Below are positions 8,101 to 17,235 of a stretch of DNA of 64,000 nucleotides, one piece after another (within the stretch, counting starts at the first letter, position 1; the number at the start of each line of letters is the position of its first letter). The notes under the pieces were generated by a model that had not been told where the DNA came from, searched no databases, and was given only the letters and a program-made list of their open reading frames with translations. Both the position numbers and the translations under genes were made by a program. This DNA comes from CAVYWD01 sp963772225 (GTDB lineage Bacteria; Myxococcota; Myxococcia; Myxococcales; UBA5297), in contig CAVYWD010000001.1 in assembly GCA_963772225.1 (NCBI GenBank), positions 1,388,565-1,452,564 on the forward strand, given 5' to 3'.

Positions 8101-10503
8101 CTACTTGCCGACCCGCAGGACTGCGCCCGACTCGCCAAGCTTCTTCCCACTGGCGTCGACGATCTGCAGCGTGTAGCTGCCGGCGGAACTGGGGACGGCG
8201 ATGGACGTCGCGTCCCCCGCCGCCCGGGTCATTTTTGCGCCCTCGGCGAAGGTGGTCGTCCCGGCCGGTGCGAGCCACACCACGTTCGCGGCGCTCCCGC
8301 TGCTTCGGATGGGGAGGCTGCCGGTCCCGGTCGGCACCGAGCAGCTCGCCGGGAACACGTAGTCCTGGGTCGCCAGGACGCTCGCGGGGATGATATTCCG
8401 GTAGGCGTCCTCGACTCCTGCATTCAGGCAGAAAGTATACTGAGCCAGAGGCCACACGTTGTCCGCCACAGCGATCGGCGCGTCGATCTGGCTGGACGGC
8501 GGGGTGACGCCCATCTTGTTGACGGTCGCGTACGTCCTCAGGATGGTCAGGTCGTGCTTTTGACCGAAGTCCTCGGAATTGATCGTGTACTTCACGCCCG
8601 GGTCGATATCGAGGACGTTGTCGTTCTCGGTGATATAGGCGCTCCCTTCATCGTTATGCAGCCCGTAGGTCGGTCCGGAGGTCGCCGGAGGAATTCCTTT
8701 GACGTAATTCTCGTTAATCGTGGTTTGCGGCATCGGCCCCAGCGTGTACACGGCGCCGCTGTCATGGAGGCGGCGCATCATGTCTATGAAGCGGTTGTTG
8801 TTCACCGCATTGGCCTTGCAGGTCTTCGAGTCGAGGAAGTTCTGCCATCCCCAGCCGAGGTTCACGCCGTTGTAAGCGGTGGTCTGGAACTGGTTGTGCG
8901 TCACGGTGAGCGTGTCCACGAAGAACGCGGTGAGCCCCGCGTGGCCGCCGAACCCAGGAACCATGCTCAGCTGAATGAGCAGGTTGTTGGAAACGGTGTC
9001 GTTGGTGCAGATCCCCTCCACCCCGGGCGCAAACTTCTCTTTCGAGCCGCCGTCGCCCAGGTAGACGTGCTGGGGGTGTCCCACGGTGATTCCACTGCCG
9101 GAGATGTCGGTGATGTAATTCCCCACGATCTTCGAGTTGATGACGTCGTTGATCATCGAGACCCCTTCGGCCCCGCTGTGCTTCACCACGTTGCCGATGA
9201 TCTCGATGGAGTCCGCGCTGTTCACGTTGATCACCCCAGGGAGGGTGTCGACAATCTCGTACTTGGTGCTATGCCAGTCGCCGCTGCCGTAGGCGATGTA
9301 GAACGTCGCCCCTTGTACGGAAGCCTTCCCGTATGAGCTGCCGACCTGGGCGAGGCTCCAGTCGGTATTGGAGAAGGTAATGCCCTCGAAGGTGAGGTTC
9401 TTCACGCGCGCCGAGTTCGAGGTCCCGGCAACGTCGAGCAGGCTCTCCGCCACCGGCGCTTCGACGTCGGCAGTGGACATGTCCTCTCCGGCGCGGGCGT
9501 AGTAATAGAGGGTGCCCGCCGTTTTGTCGTAGTAGAACTGGCCCGGGGCGCTCAACAGCTCATAGGCATTGAAGATGATATGGGTTCCGGAGGTGCTGAA
9601 CCCCGAGCCCCACCCGGGCAGCTGGGCGATGGCGCCGTAGGGCTGCTGCAGCAGAAGGGCGCGAGCGCCGTCCGAGGTGGTCACCACGTCCCGGACACAG
9701 ACGATGTTCTCGTTCCAGGTCGACGAGTTCACAATCTCCAGGTCGTCCTTGTTGGCGGCGATGGCCGGGAGATCGCTGGCGGCGTATTTCACCCCGTCGG
9801 CGCCGCTCCCGCTGACCCAGGCCCAACTGGCCTGCCCTGCGGTGACCGAGTAGGTGTTATAGCTTCCCTTCGCCGCGACGCTCTTGCTGCTCATCGCTGC
9901 CCGGGCATCGTTCACGTAAAGGTTGCGCAGCTTCTTGGCTCGCTTGAGCGTCGCCTTGTAGATGCCCCCGCTGTCCTGGGTCCAGCCCGTGACCCGCGTC
10001 GCTCCGTTCACCACCGGCACCTCACCCGGGTAGGCCTGGTAGTGGATCCGGTGGCCATTCGTCCCGGAGTCCTGCACGCCGAGGGCGAGGGCGCTGTCAA
10101 TCCGATGGTCACCCCCGCGCAAGTAGACGTAGATGTCGCTCGTCATGTTGCCGTTGACCAGCCGCACCGCGTCTCGAGCTTTGGTGAGAGTCTTGAATGG
10201 CGCGGCCTCCGTGCCCGAATTGTCATCGCTGCCGGAGGGCGAGACGAAATAATGTGCCTGACCCGGCGGCAGCGTCCCGCTGTCCGCGCCACCGTCCGCG
10301 ACGGCTCCCGCATCAAGGGACGGCAGCGGACCAGCATCCAAAGCCACTGCGCCGCCGCCGTCGCGGTTTTCCTGGATCGAGGCATCCGGCGTCGTCTGAA
10401 CCCCCGGAATTTTGCTCGCCTCTCCGGGGAAGCAGGCGCCGAGCCAGACCAATGCAGTAAGAAAGACGCATCGTGGTCGCCACCATCGATCCGCCTGACT
10501 CAT
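8101..10503 (-). CDS. right-handed parallel beta-helix lipoprotein, probable glycoside hydrolase or lyase
   Basis: 800-residue exported lipoprotein. The ATG at 10503 is preceded by GGAG at good spacing and begins a signal peptide ending WLGAC. A Gly/Asp linker (~30-75) leads to HYFVSPSGSDDNSGT and PFKTLTKARDAVR, the usual entry of secreted parallel beta-helix carbohydrate-active proteins. Coils with short NxxV/I turns (IEIIGNVVKHSGAEGV, NSKIVGNYITDISGSGI) fill residues ~300-600, and a beta-sandwich-like C-terminus follows. This architecture is known from GH120 and GH141 enzymes (xylosidase, fucosidase or xylanase activities) and polysaccharide lyases, but I cannot assign the family or catalytic residues. 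It is transcribed away from the esterase gene at 10824 and sits among xylan-degrading genes. Confidence 0.75.
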   Translation of the reverse strand: MSQADRWWRPRCVFLTALVWLGACFPGEASKIPGVQTTPDASIQENRDGGGAVALDAGPLPSLDAGAVADGGADSGTLPPGQAHYFVSPSGSDDNSGTEAAPFKTLTKARDAVRLVNGNMTSDIYVYLRGGDHRIDSALALGVQDSGTNGHRIHYQAYPGEVPVVNGATRVTGWTQDSGGIYKATLKRAKKLRNLYVNDARAAMSSKSVAAKGSYNTYSVTAGQASWAWVSGSGADGVKYAASDLPAIAANKDDLEIVNSSTWNENIVCVRDVVTTSDGARALLLQQPYGAIAQLPGWGSGFSTSGTHIIFNAYELLSAPGQFYYDKTAGTLYYYARAGEDMSTADVEAPVAESLLDVAGTSNSARVKNLTFEGITFSNTDWSLAQVGSSYGKASVQGATFYIAYGSGDWHSTKYEIVDTLPGVINVNSADSIEIIGNVVKHSGAEGVSMINDVINSKIVGNYITDISGSGITVGHPQHVYLGDGGSKEKFAPGVEGICTNDTVSNNLLIQLSMVPGFGGHAGLTAFFVDTLTVTHNQFQTTAYNGVNLGWGWQNFLDSKTCKANAVNNNRFIDMMRRLHDSGAVYTLGPMPQTTINENYVKGIPPATSGPTYGLHNDEGSAYITENDNVLDIDPGVKYTINSEDFGQKHDLTILRTYATVNKMGVTPPSSQIDAPIAVADNVWPLAQYTFCLNAGVEDAYRNIIPASVLATQDYVFPASCSVPTGTGSLPIRSSGSAANVVWLAPAGTTTFAEGAKMTRAAGDATSIAVPSSAGSYTLQIVDASGKKLGESGAVLRVGK

Positions 10504-10585
10504 CGACACTCCGCGCAGGGCGATGGCCCCGGTCAAACCAGCTGATTGGACTGTCTGCCTTTTGCTAGGAGGCCTTCTCCTGAGC

Positions 10586-10595
10586 GATCGGGTCA
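10586..10595 (-). promoter_or_regulatory. shared element TGACCCRNW upstream of the beta-helix gene
   Basis: On the minus strand the sequence is TGACCCGATC, 92 bases before the start of the beta-helix gene. It deviates from the consensus only at the tenth base. Confidence 0.4.
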
Positions 10596-10688
10596 GGAGG
10601 ACCTCCGGACCACGTCGCCTACGGGTGCGATGCGGAATCTCGAAGCACCACGGCTCTCCCGCGCTCTCCCCCACCTCCCGTCCGGCGA

Positions 10689-10698
10689 TGACCCGGAT
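10689..10698 (+). promoter_or_regulatory. shared element TGACCCRNWT upstream of the CE1 esterase gene
   Basis: TGACCCGGAT lies 135 bases before the ATG of the esterase gene, on the sense strand. Confidence 0.4.
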
Positions 10699-10823
10699 CG
10701 AGGGGCTCCCGCCCTCTTGTAAAAGATCCGAGCAGAACGACGGAGGCAGCGCCGAGGCAGCAGCAACCTGATCCCGAGCACCGCTCGCGTCAGATCAAGC
10801 TCGGTAGCTCAAGGAGAAGGCCC

Positions 10824-11987
10824 ATGACGAGGAGATCCGTCACCGCCCTACGCGACAGCTTGGTGCTCGCAGCTTTCCTGACATCCGCGAACATCTCGCT
10901 CGCGGACTCGCTACCAACCATGCCGCCGACCGGATATGACAAGGGCAGCGTCTTCCCAGCGGGCAAGGTCCAGACAATCACATACCATTCGTCCGTGACG
11001 AACAGCGACCGGTCGATGGAGGTGTACACGCCACCGGGGTATGACCCGAGCCGGAAGTACCCTACCATCTATGGGATTCACGGCATCGGCGCTTGGCCAG
11101 ACACGATCTTTGCCGACTGGTGCGTCGGCGCCGCCTTCGTGTCGGACAACCTCATCGGCCAGGCGAAGATCCAACCCACGATCATCGTGGCGATGGACGA
11201 CAACGACGTCGACTCCCATCGCGAGCTGTTCGAAGCCATCATCCCCTATATCGAATCACACTTTCCCGTCATTGCCGACGCCGATCATCGAGGCATCTAC
11301 GGCTACTCCATGGGCGGCGGGGTTACGTTTGCCGAAGGAATTGGGAATCTGGACACCTTTCACCACATCAGCCCATCCTCCGCCACGCCGTTCAATCACC
11401 CCTCCGACCAGGACATGTTCCCCAACGGCGGGGCCGAGGCCAAGCAGAAGATAAAAACGCTCTTTATGTCCTGCGGCACGGCGGATTGGGATGGCTTCTA
11501 TCCTCCCAATCTGGCGACACACGAGTACTGCGACGCCAACAACATTCCACACTATTGGCTGGCCGTTGAGGGCGGCGGACACGACGGGAGCGTCTGGAGA
11601 CCCGCCATGTGGAACTTCCTCCAACTGGCATTTCCGGCGACGACGTCCGACGGCGGAACTGACGGCGGAGACGGCGACCTCGACCCGGGCGACCAGGACA
11701 GCGGCGCTGGTGACCCCGACGCAGGCTCTGCTGACAGCTCCCGCGACGCCGGCGCAGCGGCCGACGCCAATGCCGAAACATCGCGCGACGGAGAGCCACC
11801 TCTCGCCGACGCCAGCACCAGCGGAAGGGGGAACGACGGCGGGGACGCCGGAGCGAACGCCAACCCGGTCTACGGAATCGGTTGTGGAGTGGCATCGGGC
11901 CCCACAGGCGCGCTGCTCGACGGCTGGCTCCTCGTCCTCCCGGCCTGGTTGATGCGGACGCGTCGCGCACGCCGAGGGGAGTCCTAG
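10824..11987 (+). CDS. secreted CE1-type esterase with MYXO-CTERM-like anchor
   Basis: 387-residue exported serine esterase, probably an acetylxylan or feruloyl esterase of carbohydrate esterase family 1. A cleavable signal peptide (~1-28, ending SLAD) is followed by an alpha/beta hydrolase domain (~45-275) with YTPPGYDPSRKYPTIYGIHG, the nucleophile elbow GYSMGG (~155) and a C-terminal GGGHDG that supplies the histidine. Residues ~280-340 are an Asp/Gly/Ala-rich linker. The end (~345-387) has GIGCG, a hydrophobic segment and an RTRRARR tail, matching the MYXO-CTERM layout thought to be processed by a rhombosortase-like protease so that the protein stays on the surface. AAGGAG precedes the ATG by seven bases. 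The neighbours are hemicellulases. Confidence 0.85.
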   Translation: MTRRSVTALRDSLVLAAFLTSANISLADSLPTMPPTGYDKGSVFPAGKVQTITYHSSVTNSDRSMEVYTPPGYDPSRKYPTIYGIHGIGAWPDTIFADWCVGAAFVSDNLIGQAKIQPTIIVAMDDNDVDSHRELFEAIIPYIESHFPVIADADHRGIYGYSMGGGVTFAEGIGNLDTFHHISPSSATPFNHPSDQDMFPNGGAEAKQKIKTLFMSCGTADWDGFYPPNLATHEYCDANNIPHYWLAVEGGGHDGSVWRPAMWNFLQLAFPATTSDGGTDGGDGDLDPGDQDSGAGDPDAGSADSSRDAGAAADANAETSRDGEPPLADASTSGRGNDGGDAGANANPVYGIGCGVASGPTGALLDGWLLVLPAWLMRTRRARRGES

Positions 11988-12108
11988 CGAGGCTGCCTCA
12001 AGTGCATTAGGTTCGCGCCCCTCAACGCCTCTCGCGATGCCAATCCTTTGTCCCATGGCACCTTCTGCCGTGGGACCCCGTGCGTCGTCACTCTCGGGCC
12101 GAATTCGA

Positions 12109-12118
12109 TGACCCATTT
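12109..12118 (+). promoter_or_regulatory. shared element TGACCCRNWT upstream of the GH54 gene
   Basis: TGACCCATTT continues as CGCGGCGG and lies 92 bases before the GH54 start. It is very close to the copies upstream of the GH30 gene and the second CE1 gene. Confidence 0.5.
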
Positions 12119-12200
12119 CGCGGCGGTGAGGCCACATAGGCTCAGTCAGTCGAAGAGAGCGCCTGAGGAGCCTGCCCGTGCCAACCGCTGCGGAGAGAGC

Positions 12201-13442
12201 ATGAATGTGTCTCGCCTCCTCGTGGCAGCCTTCTGGCTGGCCACGGCCGCGTGCGGCACGGGGTTGGTCAGCGACACCAGCGGCCCACTGGGCGGCATCG
12301 ACCAGGGGTGGTGGGACGCCGGACAACCTGCGGCCCACGACGCTGGGTCGCAAGCAACGGACTCCGGTCAGACCCCTGATGTGGGGCAGGACGCCGGGCA
12401 CGACGCTGGCGCGGCGGATGCCAGTCCCCCGGTGGACGCCGGTGGTGAGCCGGATTCCGGCTCACCCTCGTCCACGGCCGCCCCGTGCGATATCTACGCC
12501 GGCGCCAATACGCCGTGCGTCGCGGCGCACAGCACGGTCCGCGCCCTGTACTCGACGTACAGCGGCCCGCTCTACCAGGTGAGAAAGTCGGACGGCACCG
12601 CCAAGGATATCCCTGTGGAGAGCGCTGGGGGCTACGTCGACATCGCGGCGCAAGACTCCTTCTGCTCCGGCTCGACGTGCACCATCTCCATCCTCTACGA
12701 CCAGTCTCCGAACGGCAACGACCTCAAGAAGGCACCCCCCGGCGCGACGTGGTTGGCGAATGGAGGCATTGAATCGAGCGCCATCAAAGGCAAGGTCACG
12801 GTGAATGGCCATACGGCCTACGGGATCTACGTCAGCGCGGACAACGTTGCGTATAGAAACAACAGCACCAAAGCCGTCGCTACCGGCAATCAGGCCGAGT
12901 CCATGTACATGGTCGTGGATGGAAAGCGCTACAGCAGCTCCTGCTGCTTCGACTATGGGAATGCCGAGGCGAACAGCAAAGACAACGGCAACGGTACGAT
13001 GGAAGCTCTCTATTGGGGAACCGACACGACGTGGGGAGGCAAAGGCGACGGCAATGGCCCCTGGCTCGCCGCCGACCTCGAGAATGGTATGTTCAAGAGC
13101 GACAAAGGCGGCTGGCAAACGACATCGACCTCTCCCAACGCCAAATCCATCATCGCCACCTTCGCCACGGGCTTTCTCAAGGGTCCCTCCGGAGATCACT
13201 TCACGCTCAAGGGCGGAGATGCGCAATCGGGCAAGCTCGTCACCACTTGGGACGGCAACCGCCCCTCGCCCGGCTACGCCCCCAAGAAGTTGGAAGGCGC
13301 CATCATCTTGGGAACCGGTGGCGACGGCAGCAACGGCGGCGTCGGGACCTTCTACGAAGGGGCCATGACGACAGGCAGCCCGTCGGACGCCGTTGACGAC
13401 GCCATTCAGGCCAACATCATCGCTGCGGGGTACGGGCAATAG
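12201..13442 (+). CDS. abfB: GH54 alpha-L-arabinofuranosidase lipoprotein
   Basis: 413-residue lipoprotein that should release alpha-linked L-arabinofuranose from arabinoxylan or arabinan. The ATG at 12201 follows GGAGAGAGC; the signal peptide ends ATAAC. A linker rich in Asp/Ala/Gly (~25-90) precedes the GH54 catalytic domain, which opens with PCDIYAGANTPCVAAHST and ALYSTYSGPLYQV and contains FCSGSTCTISILYDQS, CCFDYGNAE and NGTMEALYWG (~266). The Glu of the last motif corresponds to the known family nucleophile (from knowledge of AkAbfB). The protein stops at the end of the catalytic domain and lacks the C-terminal CBM42 arabinose-binding domain usual in fungal members. The gene is followed 180 bases later by a CE1 esterase on the same strand. 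Confidence 0.92.
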   Translation: MNVSRLLVAAFWLATAACGTGLVSDTSGPLGGIDQGWWDAGQPAAHDAGSQATDSGQTPDVGQDAGHDAGAADASPPVDAGGEPDSGSPSSTAAPCDIYAGANTPCVAAHSTVRALYSTYSGPLYQVRKSDGTAKDIPVESAGGYVDIAAQDSFCSGSTCTISILYDQSPNGNDLKKAPPGATWLANGGIESSAIKGKVTVNGHTAYGIYVSADNVAYRNNSTKAVATGNQAESMYMVVDGKRYSSSCCFDYGNAEANSKDNGNGTMEALYWGTDTTWGGKGDGNGPWLAADLENGMFKSDKGGWQTTSTSPNAKSIIATFATGFLKGPSGDHFTLKGGDAQSGKLVTTWDGNRPSPGYAPKKLEGAIILGTGGDGSNGGVGTFYEGAMTTGSPSDAVDDAIQANIIAAGYGQ

Positions 13443-13622
13443 CGCAGCTCCTTCAGGGTCCGAAGGGCCCGGAAATGGCGTTCTGATGTGAGGTCCGGCT
13501 TGGCAACCTTCGGTGACGGGAGCACGGCCTCGCCGATTCGATTGCCCGGCGCGCGGCCGCACTCAGCCACAATCGGTCGAGGAAAATAAATGCTGAGTTG
13601 CGTCAACCGATACGGAGAGAAC

Positions 13623-14810
13623 ATGAACCACGTATCTCGACTCCTCCTCGCAGCGCTCTTGATCCCCGTGGTCGCCTGCGAAATTGGGTCGGGTGACCTC
13701 AGTGCAGATGGGCGCGACGCAGGCAACGCGCACGACGCGGGACAAGCTGCGACCGCGGACTCCGGTGTCGCCGTTGCGCTGGATGCTGGGCAAGGGGATT
13801 TTCCGGCGCCGGGACGTGACGCAGGCGCTGCGGTGGACGCAAGTGCCACGGTCGACGCGGGTAGCGCGACCGATGCGGGGGCAGCGGTGGACGCAGGCTC
13901 GACGGCGACCGCCAACAAGAGCACCGGGTGCGGCAAAACCTCGACGCTCACCTTCGGGACGGTCCCGGGCGAGTCGGGGCAGTTCGTGGGCGTCGGCACG
14001 GGTGGCTACGTGACCATTCAGAGCAGCGGCCAGAGCCGCGGCTTCGCGATGAGGCTTCCTGACAACTACGACAAGAACCAGCCCTACTGGCTGATCTTCG
14101 GATTTCACTGGAACGGCGGCATGTCCAAGGACGTCGACACCGGCGGATCGAATGGGTACATCATGGCCCACTTCGGGCTCCAGAGCCTTTCGAAGAACAA
14201 CGCCATCTTCGTCGCGCCCCAGGGTCTCGGCAACGGCTGGCCGAACTCCAACGGTCAGGACATGACATTCGTCGACGACATGGTCAAGCTGATCGAGGAG
14301 AATTACTGCGTCGACACGAAGAACATCTTTGCCAACGGGTTCAGCTACGGAGGCGGAATGAGCTACTCCATCGCTTGCTCCCGCGCGAAGGTCTTCCGGG
14401 GAGTCGCGATCTACGAAGGAGCGGTGCTCAGCGGGTGCGACAATGGCAACGATCCCATCGCGTATTGGCAGATGGCGGGCCTCACAGACAACACGTGTAA
14501 CATTTCCATGGCAACCCCGATGCGCGACAGCTTCGTGAAGAAGAACGGCTGCACGGCCCAGAACCCGACCCAACCGCCTCAGCCGCCTCCCTACCTGAGC
14601 ACCGGGGGGCACGTCTGCACGGATTATTCCGGATGCTCGAGCGGGCATCCCCTTCGCTGGTGCGTCCATCAGTCCGGGCATGGCAACGCCATCGTCGACG
14701 GAACCAGCGATCTCTACAACTCGTGCGCGACACCGCCCCAGACCTGCTCGAGCACGTGCCCCTGCACCTGGGTCCCGCAGGACGTTTGGACTTGGATGAA
14801 GGCTCTTTAG
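13623..14810 (+). CDS. CE1/PHB-depolymerase-type esterase lipoprotein, probable feruloyl esterase (copy 1)
   Basis: 395-residue lipoprotein with a signal peptide ending PVVAC and a long Asp-Ala-Gly linker (~25-100). The esterase domain has AMRLPDNYDKNQPYW, FVAPQGLGNGW, the nucleophile motif GFSYGG (~238) and the histidine in QSGHGN (~350). Paired cysteines near the end (CSSTCPC) suggest disulfides. The arrangement matches feruloyl esterases of the FaeC/LpqC type, which free ferulic acid from arabinoxylan. ATG 13623 is preceded by GGAGAGAAC, the same leader as in multihaem gene 1. A close paralogue is at 31426-32610. Unlike most genes of the cluster, no TGACCC element is seen in the 180 bases upstream, so it may be read through from the GH54 gene. 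Confidence 0.85.
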   Translation: MNHVSRLLLAALLIPVVACEIGSGDLSADGRDAGNAHDAGQAATADSGVAVALDAGQGDFPAPGRDAGAAVDASATVDAGSATDAGAAVDAGSTATANKSTGCGKTSTLTFGTVPGESGQFVGVGTGGYVTIQSSGQSRGFAMRLPDNYDKNQPYWLIFGFHWNGGMSKDVDTGGSNGYIMAHFGLQSLSKNNAIFVAPQGLGNGWPNSNGQDMTFVDDMVKLIEENYCVDTKNIFANGFSYGGGMSYSIACSRAKVFRGVAIYEGAVLSGCDNGNDPIAYWQMAGLTDNTCNISMATPMRDSFVKKNGCTAQNPTQPPQPPPYLSTGGHVCTDYSGCSSGHPLRWCVHQSGHGNAIVDGTSDLYNSCATPPQTCSSTCPCTWVPQDVWTWMKAL

Positions 14811-15497
14811 AAATGCCGGCACGCCTCGCCGACCCATTCTGGTCGTGTCCCGAGTCGTGTGAAAAGGCGAAATGGCGCGTCCTCCCGGTGTGCTTACCAC
14901 CGGCCGCAGGTAGGCGGTCTCGACGCCTATCGCTCTTGTGTGACCGAGGAGCTTGGGCGAGCCGATCCATGAGCGGATACGGAAGGCCGCCGAAAAGGCG
15001 GCTCAACGGACTTTGACGTATGGAGGGGGGAGTCGCTTGCCAGGCTGAACGTCCCGTCCCTGTGGATGGACGCCACCTTTGCGAATCCGTGGCGCCGGCA
15101 AGGTGGACGAGCCCGCATGTGTTGGCCGCCGCGCGGGTTCTCGACCAGGGTGCGAAGCGGCATTTCTCCCTCGAAGCCTGCGGCAGCGCGTGCTCCCGGG
15201 CAGCGAAGGGCTTCCCGACCCGATGGTGGAGCGGGTCTTGCGCAGGCCGTTGCTCTGCGTCGTGGATGGCAGCGCCAAGCTGGCCAAGGCCCGTCGCCTT
15301 GGTCTTCCACAAGGCGGATGCTCGCGTCCACAAGCCGCGCAATATCTCCACGAGGAGCTCAACGCCGACTATCGCCGCATCCTCGGCGCGAAGAGCGAGG
15401 CAACGGCGCCGGAAGCCTGGAATACGAGCCCAAGTGGATGGCCGTGACCTTACGGCTTCGGCTGGACCGAGCGCAGCCAGCAGCGGCTCGCTCCCAT
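14811..15497. other. 687-base intergenic stretch containing a decayed transposase
   Basis: There is no intact gene between the CE1 esterase and the convergent GH43 gene. The right half holds an IS256/mutator-type transposase remnant (15037-15430); the left half shows nothing recognisable. Confidence 0.6.
15037..15430 (+). pseudogene. IS256/mutator-family transposase remnant
   Basis: Pieces of a DDE transposase are spread over the three plus-strand frames. LWMDATF (near 15060) matches the first-Asp motif LWxDATY. RRPLLCVVDGSAKLAKA (near 15245) matches the second-Asp motif. HKPRNI (near 15330) and HEELNADYRRI (near 15350) match the segment after the RCxVHKLRN motif. At least two frameshifts and missing RC residues make it non-functional. 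No terminal inverted repeats were found. The identification rests on motif order and could be wrong in detail, but a random match is unlikely. Confidence 0.6.
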
Positions 15498-17174
15498 TCA
15501 CAGCGGGCGAGAGGGGCCGCTTTCGCCCGCGCGGCGACCGCGCGACACCGCTACCCACAACCCGAGCAGCACGAGGAGAGCGAGCAGCTCCGGCCTGTCC
15601 CCGATAGCGGCGGAGCACCCCAGCGCGCCGACGGCACCTGCTCGCGCGCTGGCGTCAATGCCGGTGCCCGCATCGCCGGCTCCTATGACCCCATCGCCTT
15701 TGCCGGCGCCGGAGTCCACCCCAGCGTCCAACCCGGCGTCCCCCCCGGAATCGACCCTGGAACCGCCGTCGGTCACCGCGCCCGCGTCGGCCGCCACCCC
15801 GGCATCGGGCTGGGACGCCGACGGATGGAAGAGCCACCAGTTGAAGTTGAACAGGCTCCCCGTGCCGCCGGTGAACACGAAGAACAGGTCGTGCACGCCG
15901 CTGGCGCCGGAGATGGCGCAGCTTTTAGTGGTCCACGTCTGCGCCCCGCCGGTGCTCGTGACGGCGCAGACCCCCAAGAGCGTGCCCGTCTGACTGTCGA
16001 GGCGGAGCTCGAGGTTGCCACCGCTGCCCGCCGAGGCGACTCGAGCGTCGAAGGAGGCCGCCCCGGAGCCGAAATCCACTCCTTTCACCTTGAGGTAGTC
16101 CCCGCTCTCGATGTTCGTCACGTCCATTCCGCCCTCGCTGCAGGTCTCGGTCTTGAGTCCCTTCGCCCAAGCGATGGTCTCGGCCTCGGTCTGGACGTAG
16201 GGATTCAAGGTGCCGATCTGCGCCACTCCCCCGCTGGTCCACCAGGGCACCTCGGCGATGGTGCCATCGTCGTGATAGGTCATGGTCGAGACGTTGATCG
16301 AGCGCCTCTCCCGGTGGACCGTCGTCAAGGCGTCGTTGAGGGTGTAGTTGAAGCCGAAGACGTACGAGCTCCCCTGGTAGTCGATGATTCCCGGGTGATT
16401 CCCCGACGAGGCGGCGTTCGGCTCCATGACGTATCCCTTGGTCGTCCATGGGCCCGTCGGGCTGTCGCTCATTGCGTACCCGATGCCCTCCGGGCAACAA
16501 TAGGAAGCGAAGGCCAGGTAGTAATGCCCGTTTCGCCGGTAGAACCACGGCCCCTCCTCGTACAAATTCGGCCGCGGGAGCTCGACGATGCTCCCCGAGA
16601 AAGAGATCATGTCCTGGTTGAGCTTCACATAGAACAGCCGCTGATGCCCCCAGTACAGGTAAGCCTGCCCGTCGTCGTCGACGAAGACCGTCGGGTCGAT
16701 GTCGTCGGTGGAGGCCGAGTTGTGAATCAGCGGGCTGCCGATCGCATCGCGAAACGGCCCGGCAGGACTGTCCGAGACCGCCACGCCGATGTCCATGTGG
16801 CCGCCCCTCACCAGAGGACAGTAGAGGTAGAACTTGCCATCTCGATAGACGGCCTGCGGCGCCCACGCGTTATAGCCATCGGCCCACGCGAAGGTCTTGG
16901 TCGGGGCTCTTACGCTGGCGACGATGCCGTGGTCCGTCCAGTTGACCATGTCGGTCGTGGAGTAGAGCATCCAATCGTACATCGTGAAGCCCGTTGCATC
17001 GTCATCGTCATGGGTGGTGTATAGGTACAACCTGCCGTCGAAAACCAGTGGCGCTGGATCGGCGGTGAACTTCGTTTGTATTATCGGATTGTCGGCATAA
17101 GCCAACCCGACCGGCCCCAAGAGCGCCGTCGACGACAGCCACAGCCGCGTGACCCAGAGCCGAGCGTTCGTCAC
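15498..17174 (-). CDS. GH43 arabinoxylan arabinofuranohydrolase with CBM6 and MYXO-CTERM-like anchor
   Basis: 558-residue exported enzyme likely to remove arabinose from xylan or act on xylo-oligosaccharides. A signal peptide (~1-27, ending LAYA) is followed directly by a five-bladed GH43 domain: FTADPAP (catalytic base Asp, ~36), WAPQAVYRDGKFYLYCP and YEEGPWFYRRNGHYY (acid Glu, ~205). Residues ~345-475 are a CBM6-like beta-sandwich (TEAETIAWAKG ... GDYLKVKGVDF ... LFNFNWWLF). An Asp/Ala/Gly linker (~480-520) leads to GALGCSAAIG, a hydrophobic helix and SRGRRAG, a MYXO-CTERM-type tail with the GCS motif. The GH30 gene lies 61 bases upstream on the same strand, so the two probably form an operon. 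The architecture is that of XynD-type enzymes. Confidence 0.9.
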   Translation of the reverse strand: MTNARLWVTRLWLSSTALLGPVGLAYADNPIIQTKFTADPAPLVFDGRLYLYTTHDDDDATGFTMYDWMLYSTTDMVNWTDHGIVASVRAPTKTFAWADGYNAWAPQAVYRDGKFYLYCPLVRGGHMDIGVAVSDSPAGPFRDAIGSPLIHNSASTDDIDPTVFVDDDGQAYLYWGHQRLFYVKLNQDMISFSGSIVELPRPNLYEEGPWFYRRNGHYYLAFASYCCPEGIGYAMSDSPTGPWTTKGYVMEPNAASSGNHPGIIDYQGSSYVFGFNYTLNDALTTVHRERRSINVSTMTYHDDGTIAEVPWWTSGGVAQIGTLNPYVQTEAETIAWAKGLKTETCSEGGMDVTNIESGDYLKVKGVDFGSGAASFDARVASAGSGGNLELRLDSQTGTLLGVCAVTSTGGAQTWTTKSCAISGASGVHDLFFVFTGGTGSLFNFNWWLFHPSASQPDAGVAADAGAVTDGGSRVDSGGDAGLDAGVDSGAGKGDGVIGAGDAGTGIDASARAGAVGALGCSAAIGDRPELLALLVLLGLWVAVSRGRRAGESGPSRPL

Positions 17175-17235
17175 AAGAGCCTCCTGTCCGTCGACCTGGT
17201 TCGGATGGACCTCGTCGTCGAGGCCGCGAACGTCC

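Larger units (their letters stand above)
10504..10823. other. divergent intergenic region with two TGACCC elements
   Basis: 320 bases separate the divergent beta-helix and esterase genes. No coding sequence is supported. It contains one TGACCC-type element facing each gene (10586-10595 on the minus strand, 10689-10698 on the plus strand). An AAGGAG ribosome-binding site lies just before the esterase start. Confidence 0.6.

Noticed and set aside
15066..17024. 652-codon plus-strand open frame across the GH43 gene
   Set aside because: It is antisense to a gene with complete GH43 motifs; composition is that of reverse-strand GC codon bias.
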